64,000 nt of DNA from Rhizobium altiplani. Lineage in GTDB: Bacteria; Pseudomonadota; Alphaproteobacteria; Rhizobiales; Rhizobiaceae. Below, in pieces: positions 59,037 through 64,000 of the stretch. Every line of letters starts with the position of its first letter. The first letter of the stretch is position 1. The stretch is taken from contig NZ_LNCD01000078.1 in assembly GCF_001542405.1 (NCBI RefSeq), forward strand, positions 85,081-149,080, written 5' to 3'. The translations under genes and the position numbers were made by a program. The notes beneath the pieces are model-generated. The model saw nothing but the letters and a program-made list of their open reading frames with translations, was not told the DNA's origin and searched no databases.

Positions 59037-60053
59037 CTAAGGCTCGAGTTCGCCGCGTGCTTCCAGATACCAGTCGACGAAAGCCTTCACACCGACATCC
59101 AGTGTCGTCTCCGGCTTGTAGCCTGTCAAAGCCGCCAGCAGATCGGGGCTCGCGAAGGTGCGTGGCACATCGCCCTTCTGCATCGGCAGCATCTTGCGCT
59201 TTGCCGGCTGGCCGAGGGCCTTTTCGACCGTCTCGACGAAGGTCATCAGGTTCTCCGGCTGGCCGCCGCCGATATTGACGACGCGGAATGGCGCCTGATG
59301 CGAGAGCGTCTCTACCCGTTCGTCGGCTACGCGGTTGGCCTCCGACGGGGCGACGGACGACAGGCGGACGATCGCCTCGACGAGGTCATCGATATAGGTG
59401 AAGTCGCGGCTCATCCGGCCTTCGCCGTAGATCTCGATCGGTTGATCCTCCAGCATGTTCTTGACGAACTTGAAGAGGGCCATGTCGGGACGGCCCCAGG
59501 GGCCGTAGACGGTGAAGAAACGGAAGGCGGTTGTCGGGATCTTGTGGAGATGCGCGTAGCTGTGCGCCATCAGTTCCATTGACTTCTTCGTCGCCGCATA
59601 AAAGGTCAGCGGCTCGTCGGCCCGGTCTGTCTCACGGAAGGGAATGGACGGATTGGCGCCGTAGATCGACGATGTCGAGGCCAGCATGAGATGGTTGACG
59701 CCAACATCCTTGGCGATATCGAGGATGTTCCAGGAGCCTTCGAGGTTCGACGTGAGATAGGCTTTCGGGTTTTCCAGGCTGTAGCGGACGCCGGCCTGTG
59801 CTGCGAGATGCACCATCACATCAGGCGCCGCGCTGGCCACGGCCTCTTCCAGGGCTTTGCGATCTTCGAGCATCGCTGTCACCGGGCGGAAGGCCGGAAA
59901 CTGCGCCAGCGCCGCATTGCGCATGTGCTTGAGCTTGATGTTGTAGTAGTGCGTCATGCCGTCGAAGCCGACGACTTCGTGGCCATCCTGCAGCAAGCGG
60001 CGGGCAAGATGAAAGCCGATGAAGCCAGCAGTGCCGGTGATGAAATAGCGCAT
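59037..60053 (-). CDS. lpsL: UDP-glucuronate 4-epimerase (LpsL-type, NAD-dependent epimerase)
   Basis: 338 residues, extended SDR: GTAGFIG (7-13), ASTSSIYG catalytic Ser, FYAATKK (Tyr/Lys), FRFFTVYGPWGRPDMALFKF and FTYIDDLV, which are the hallmarks of UDP-glucuronate 4-epimerases (Cap1J/LpsL). It converts UDP-glucuronate to UDP-galacturonate for lipopolysaccharide or capsule. It is 2 bases downstream of the UDP-glucose dehydrogenase gene, the enzyme that makes its substrate. S. meliloti has the same lpsL-rkpK pairing. Confidence 0.92.
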   Translation of the reverse strand: MRYFITGTAGFIGFHLARRLLQDGHEVVGFDGMTHYYNIKLKHMRNAALAQFPAFRPVTAMLEDRKALEEAVASAAPDVMVHLAAQAGVRYSLENPKAYLTSNLEGSWNILDIAKDVGVNHLMLASTSSIYGANPSIPFRETDRADEPLTFYAATKKSMELMAHSYAHLHKIPTTAFRFFTVYGPWGRPDMALFKFVKNMLEDQPIEIYGEGRMSRDFTYIDDLVEAIVRLSSVAPSEANRVADERVETLSHQAPFRVVNIGGGQPENLMTFVETVEKALGQPAKRKMLPMQKGDVPRTFASPDLLAALTGYKPETTLDVGVKAFVDWYLEARGELEP

Positions 60054-60055
60054 CT

Positions 60056-61372
60056 CTACTTCTTCTCGTTCTTCTTTCCGATGGCGAAGTAGCTGAAGCC
60101 ATGCTTGGTGACTTCGGCGACGGGATAGATGTTGCGCAGGTCAACGATGGTCGGGGTCTTCACCAGCGACTTCATCCGCTTGAGATCAAGCGCTCGGAAC
60201 TCGTCCCATTCCGTGACGATGACGATGGCATCCGCGCCTTCTGCAATCTCGTACGGGTCGCGGCCGTAGGTGATGGGGCCGATAACCTCCTTCGCCATTT
60301 CCATGCCTTCTGGATCATAGGCGTGAACGTTGGCGCCGCCATCCAGCAAGGCCTGGATGATGGTGATCGATGGCGCGTCGCGCATGTCGTCGGTGTTCGG
60401 CTTGAAGGTCAGGCCGAGGACTGCAATCTTCTTGCCGCGGACATTGCCGTCGCAGGCGGCGATGACCTTGCGGCCCATGGCGCGCTTGCGGTTGTCGTTG
60501 ATCGCAACCGTGGTTTCGATAAGGCGAACCGGGCTGTCATGATCTTGTGCGGTCTTGACCAGCGCCAGCGTATCCTTGGGAAAGCACGAACCGCCGTAGC
60601 CCGGACCTGCATGCAGGAACTTGTCGCCGATGCGCTTGTCCATGCCGATGCCCTTGGCGACCTTCTGGACGTCGGCGCCGATCTGCTCGCAGAGATCGGC
60701 GATCTCGTTGATGAAGGTGATCTTCATGGCGAGGAAGGCGTTGGCGGCGTACTTGATCAGCTCGGAGGTGCGGCGTTCGCAAAAATAGAGTGGTGCTTCG
60801 TTGAGGTAGAGCGGCCGGTAAACCTCGCGCATGATTTCGATTGCGCGCGGCTCCTCAGTGCCGAGAACAATGCGATCGGGGCGCTTGAAGTCCGTGATTG
60901 CCGCGCCTTCGCGCAGAAATTCCGGGTTGGAAACGACGGAAATATCCTTCTCGGGAAATTCTTCGCGGAAAATGCGCTCGATCTCATCGCCAGTGCCAAC
61001 AGGAACCGTGGACTTGGTAACGACAACGGTGAACCCGGACACGGCGGCCGCTATCTCGCGAGCGGCGGCATAGACATAGCTCAGGTCGGCGTGGCCATCG
61101 CCACGACGTGACGGCGTGCCGACGGCGATGAAGACTACGTCCGCGTCGGCGACGGAAGGCGCCAGCTCCTTCGAAAAATCCAGGCGACCGGCGGTGCGGT
61201 TGTGGTCGATGATCGTGTCAAGGCCCGGTTCGAAGATCGGAACCTTACCGGCTTCCAATGCATCGATCTTCGCGGCCGACTTATCGACGCAGGTGACATG
61301 GTGGCCGAAATCGGCGAGGCAGGCACCGGAGACGAGGCCGACATAGCCCGAGCCAATCATCACAATACGCAT
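60056..61372 (-). CDS. rkpK: UDP-glucose 6-dehydrogenase
   Basis: 438 residues. MRIVMIGSGYVGLVSGACLADFGH is the NAD fold, and FIAVGTPSRR, STVPVGTGDE and NPEFLREG are family blocks; the catalytic Cys is in GPGYGGSCFPKDT (about 262), and the C-terminal Rossmann-like part has GLTFKPNTDDMRDAPS. It oxidises UDP-glucose to UDP-glucuronate in two NAD+-linked steps. AGGGAATG lies upstream of the ATG. It forms an operon with the downstream epimerase and is separated from the upstream ManC gene by a strong hairpin. Confidence 0.95.
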   Translation of the reverse strand: MRIVMIGSGYVGLVSGACLADFGHHVTCVDKSAAKIDALEAGKVPIFEPGLDTIIDHNRTAGRLDFSKELAPSVADADVVFIAVGTPSRRGDGHADLSYVYAAAREIAAAVSGFTVVVTKSTVPVGTGDEIERIFREEFPEKDISVVSNPEFLREGAAITDFKRPDRIVLGTEEPRAIEIMREVYRPLYLNEAPLYFCERRTSELIKYAANAFLAMKITFINEIADLCEQIGADVQKVAKGIGMDKRIGDKFLHAGPGYGGSCFPKDTLALVKTAQDHDSPVRLIETTVAINDNRKRAMGRKVIAACDGNVRGKKIAVLGLTFKPNTDDMRDAPSITIIQALLDGGANVHAYDPEGMEMAKEVIGPITYGRDPYEIAEGADAIVIVTEWDEFRALDLKRMKSLVKTPTIVDLRNIYPVAEVTKHGFSYFAIGKKNEKK

Positions 61373-61394
61373 GGAATCATTCCCTAAGACAACG

Positions 61395-61426
61395 ATCGCC
61401 GCCCCGCCAATTGGCGGGGCCGCGAT
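61395..61426 (-). terminator. Strong hairpin between manC/noeJ-like gene and UDP-glucose dehydrogenase gene
   Basis: GCCCCGCC (61401-61408), AATT, GGCGGGGC (61413-61420), and after one mismatch the stem continues with ATCGC/GCGAT, giving 13 of 14 pairs. It lies 41 bases after the ManC stop. There is no clear T-run on the minus strand, so it may be an attenuating rather than a full terminator. Confidence 0.5.
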
Positions 61427-61467
61427 GGTGTTACAGGGGGAAGTTTATAAGTTCAAGACAACAGTGA

Positions 61468-62895
61468 TCAGCTGCGGCCGAACTCATCGACGATGCGGAT
61501 GATATCGTCCTCTCCGAGATAGGATCCGGTCTGGACTTCGATCAGTTCGAGCATGATCTTGCCGGGATTGGCGAGACGGTGGACTTCGCCGAGCGGGATG
61601 TAGACGGACTCGTTTTCCCTGAGCATCTGCACGTTTTCGCCGATTGTCACTTCTGCCGTGCCCTTGACGACGATCCAGTGCTCGGAGCGGTGATGATGCT
61701 TCTGCAGCGACAGCTTCTTGCCCGGCGTGACGAAAATGCGCTTCACCTGGAAGCGGTCGCCGTTCAGCACCGATGTGTAGCCGCCCCAAGGCCGGTAAGA
61801 AGTCGGGTGCGTCTCGGTCAGTTGCGATGTCGTGGGGGCGGCGGCGAGCATCTTCACGAGGTTCCCGACGTCCTGGCTGTCCTGCAGCCGTCCGACATAA
61901 ACGGCGTCCTCGCTGGCGATGACAGCGATGTCGTCCATGCCCTGGACGGCGAGGTGCACGCCATGGGTCATGATGAGCGAGTTCTTGGTGTTGACGACCG
62001 TCGTGTTGCCGGCTGCTAGATTGCCATTCTCGTCGCGGCTGCCGCTCTTCCAGACGGAATCCCAGCTGCCGAGGTCGGACCACTTGAACGGCGAGGGAAC
62101 GACGGCTGCGTTGCTCGTCTTTTCCATGACGGCATAGTCGATCGAGATGTTCGGGCTGGTGGCGAACGCTGCCTTGTCGAGGCGGATGAAGTCTAGATCT
62201 CTGACGCCTTTTGCAATGGCGTCGGCCGCAGCCTTGAGGACCGGCGCGGCATAGCTCCGCATCTCGGCAAGCACGCCTGAGACCGAGAACATGAACATCC
62301 CGGAGTTCCAGTAGAAGCCGCCAGTCGCGACCATGTCTTCGGCCTTGGCGAGCGGCGGCTTCTCGACAAAGCGCGCGACCGTTCGTGCGCCCGTCGGGAG
62401 TGTCTTCCCGCCTTCGATGTAGCCATAGCCGGTTGCCGGCTCGGTCGGCTGGATGCCGAAGGTTACCAGCTTGCCCTGGGCGGCTGTGGCGGCAGCGATG
62501 CGAACGCACTCAAAATAGGTGTCGTCAGCGACGATCTCATAGTCGGAGCCGAGAACATGCATGACCGTGTCTTCATCAAAGCGATCACGCACGAGCGTTG
62601 CGGCCGCCGCAACTGCCGCCGCGGTGTTTCGAGCAACCGGTTCGAGCAGAATTGCCGCTAGACCGATGTCCAACTCGCGCGCCTGCTCGGCAACGAGAAA
62701 GCGAAACTCCTCGTTGGTCAGGATGACGGGTGCTTCGTAAAGCGTGGGATCGGACACGCGCAGCAGCGTTTCCTGGAACAATGTCTTGTCGCCGATAAAG
62801 CGGATGAACTGCTTGGGCGCTGCGGCGCGAGACAGCGGCCAGAGACGAGTGCCCTTGCCACCAGCCATTATCACGGGAACGATCTTCTGTGTCAT
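61468..62895 (-). CDS. Bifunctional mannose-1-phosphate guanylyltransferase / mannose-6-phosphate isomerase (ManC/NoeJ/AlgA)
   Basis: 475 residues. The N-terminal nucleotidyltransferase has VIMAGGKGTRLWPLSR (pyrophosphorylase signature) and FVEKPPL; the C-terminal type II phosphomannose isomerase cupin has QKHHHRSEHWIVVKG (metal His and Glu) and YIPLGEVHRLANPG. It makes GDP-mannose from mannose-1-phosphate and GTP and isomerises fructose-6-phosphate and mannose-6-phosphate. The ATG 62895 begins the conserved fold; a 74-codon upstream extension overlaps the phosphomannomutase gene in another frame and is not real. It follows the phosphomannomutase gene by 37 bases, a natural pair for GDP-mannose supply. 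Confidence 0.94.
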   Translation of the reverse strand: MTQKIVPVIMAGGKGTRLWPLSRAAAPKQFIRFIGDKTLFQETLLRVSDPTLYEAPVILTNEEFRFLVAEQARELDIGLAAILLEPVARNTAAAVAAAATLVRDRFDEDTVMHVLGSDYEIVADDTYFECVRIAAATAAQGKLVTFGIQPTEPATGYGYIEGGKTLPTGARTVARFVEKPPLAKAEDMVATGGFYWNSGMFMFSVSGVLAEMRSYAAPVLKAAADAIAKGVRDLDFIRLDKAAFATSPNISIDYAVMEKTSNAAVVPSPFKWSDLGSWDSVWKSGSRDENGNLAAGNTTVVNTKNSLIMTHGVHLAVQGMDDIAVIASEDAVYVGRLQDSQDVGNLVKMLAAAPTTSQLTETHPTSYRPWGGYTSVLNGDRFQVKRIFVTPGKKLSLQKHHHRSEHWIVVKGTAEVTIGENVQMLRENESVYIPLGEVHRLANPGKIMLELIEVQTGSYLGEDDIIRIVDEFGRS

Positions 62896-62932
62896 ATGGA
62901 GAGTCCTCGAATATCTATCTTTGCTTCGCCTA

Positions 62933-64000
62933 TCAACTCGGATGCGCCAACCAGCGGATTCGCTCCAGACCGGCGCGCAGCAACGCCGCGGCGGCTGTTT
63001 CGGTTTCCGCCTCGGCGTAGCAGCGCATTTCAGGGGCATTGCCGGACGGGCGGAAATGGATGATGCGGCGATCCGCCAGCGTAACACGAAGGCCGTCAAT
63101 ATCGCTGGCGCTGCCAACCTCGCCGATCGGCTGCAGGAACGCCGCGAGATTGGCGGGTGCGGCGCGAAGATAGGCCATCAACCGGGCACTGATCTCAACC
63201 GGAAAATTCTCAAGCCGGTCGGCCGCGGCAAATGGCAGATTGAAGGACGCGGCGACCACCGAAAGAGGCTGCCGTTTGGAGGCAGCAAGGGAAAGCGCCG
63301 CCAGGATGGGGACGAAGCAGTCGCGTGTCGGAAGGGCCTTCAGCGTGTGACCGTTGACCTCGAATTCACTCGCGGTGAGCAGGCCGCCGTTCGCTTCGAA
63401 ACCGGCAACACGGGTCCGGCCAGCCGCGAGTGCTTCTTGCATCCCCGATATGACGAACGGAGAGCCAACACGCGTGCGAATGACGCTGAAGCGACCGGCG
63501 GCTTCGATGCCGGAATTCGATGTCACGGGTGTCACGACCGATGTCGCACCGAGAAAGTTCGCGGCGATCAGGCCGAGCAAATCGCCGCGCAGCGGCGTCC
63601 CTGTTTCGTCCGCCACCAACGGGCGATCGCCATCACCATCCGCAGAGACCATGGCGTCGAGGCCATGCTGTCTTGCGACCTCCTTGAGCTTGGCGATCGT
63701 CTCCTCCGAAACCGCCTCGGTGTCGACGGGAATGAAAGTTTCCGAGCGGCCAAACGGCACGACCGTTGCGCCGAAGTGTTCCAGGAGATCTACCAGCAGA
63801 TCACGGGCGACCGTGCTGTGCTGGTAGACGCCGACTTTCAGGCCCGCGAGCGCTTCCGTGGGAAGAATATTGGCATTCCGTTCGCGGAAGAGCGCCAGGC
63901 ATTCGACGGATCGGTTTTGCATCCCGGCACTGCGGGGGACAAACGTAAAGCCGGCACGGTCGAGTTCTGTCGCGACAGTCGTGATCGCTGCTTCGTCCGT
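62933..64000 (-). CDS. Phosphomannomutase (NoeK/ManB-type), 5' partial
   Basis: The frame is open to the right window edge, so the N-terminus, including the phosphoserine loop, lies outside; 355 codons are visible. The metal-binding loop DGDGDRP (in SADGDGDRPLV), the sugar-binding EANGG (FEANGGLL) and the C-terminal phosphate-binding RPSGNAPEMRCY are all present, so the visible part of the alpha-D-phosphohexomutase is intact. It interconverts mannose-6-phosphate and mannose-1-phosphate. Together with the ManC-type gene downstream it forms a GDP-mannose module, as noeK-noeJ do in Sinorhizobium fredii. Confidence 0.92.
   Translation of the reverse strand, partial: TDEAAITTVATELDRAGFTFVPRSAGMQNRSVECLALFRERNANILPTEALAGLKVGVYQHSTVARDLLVDLLEHFGATVVPFGRSETFIPVDTEAVSEETIAKLKEVARQHGLDAMVSADGDGDRPLVADETGTPLRGDLLGLIAANFLGATSVVTPVTSNSGIEAAGRFSVIRTRVGSPFVISGMQEALAAGRTRVAGFEANGGLLTASEFEVNGHTLKALPTRDCFVPILAALSLAASKRQPLSVVAASFNLPFAAADRLENFPVEISARLMAYLRAAPANLAAFLQPIGEVGSASDIDGLRVTLADRRIIHFRPSGNAPEMRCYAEAETETAAAALLRAGLERIRWLAHPS

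Noticed and set aside
1..64000. tRNA, rRNA, CRISPR arrays, phage or transposase genes
   Set aside because: None was recognised by eye on either strand; the small repeats found are operator- or terminator-like dyads.

Overview
The window reads as a high-GC alphaproteobacterial replicon of the Rhizobiaceae, most like Ensifer/Sinorhizobium. The main evidence is a succinoglycan-type exo gene cluster whose gene order follows the Sinorhizobium meliloti pSymB cluster (exoP-O-M-A-L-K-H ... W, U, X, Y-F-Q-Z), together with a rhizobial Porin_2 porin, UDP-glucuronate/GDP-mannose sugar nucleotide genes and CrgA-like LysR regulators. Genus and replicon type are inferences. I saw no tRNA, rRNA, insertion sequence, prophage, CRISPR array or origin.

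Layout. 1-10 kb is mixed metabolism and envelope: a partial NCS2 nucleobase permease, an SDR, a succinyl-CoA:acetate-type CoA-transferase, a universal stress protein, a ZntB-like transporter, a secreted lectin-like protein, an Rrf2 regulator, a porin and a degenerate transhydrogenase-alpha-like protein. 10-20 kb holds glutamine-dependent NAD+ synthetase, two small hypothetical genes, a LysR/EmrAB efflux unit with a duplicated regulatory block, a class III adenylate cyclase, a second Rrf2 regulator and an acyl-CoA-dehydrogenase-like flavoprotein.

20-37.4 kb is the exopolysaccharide cluster, flanked by a PPP-type phosphatase that abuts exoP. It has the priming transferase (ExoY), six further glycosyltransferases (ExoA, L, M, O, U, W), succinyl- and acetyl-transferases (ExoH, ExoZ), polymerase and export genes (ExoQ, P, F), a GH16 glycanase (ExoK) and the small inhibitor ExoX. 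Compared with S. meliloti it lacks exoN, exoI, exoT, exoV and exoB at their usual places, and exoL and exoA are one uninterrupted reading frame.

37.4-57 kb is an efflux and stress region: an RND pump with adaptor, a MarR-EmrAB operon, 3-methyladenine DNA glycosylase, two LysR regulators, an SDR, and a second RND operon led by an alpha/beta hydrolase that has lost its nucleophilic serine. A pair of sugar-acid dehydrogenases (DenD-like and beta-hydroxyacid-dehydrogenase-like) follows. 57-64 kb has a PAS-GGDEF-EAL protein and a leftward sugar-nucleotide set (phosphomannomutase, ManC/NoeJ, UDP-glucose dehydrogenase, UDP-glucuronate epimerase) that would supply GDP-mannose, UDP-glucuronate and UDP-galacturonate to surface polysaccharides.
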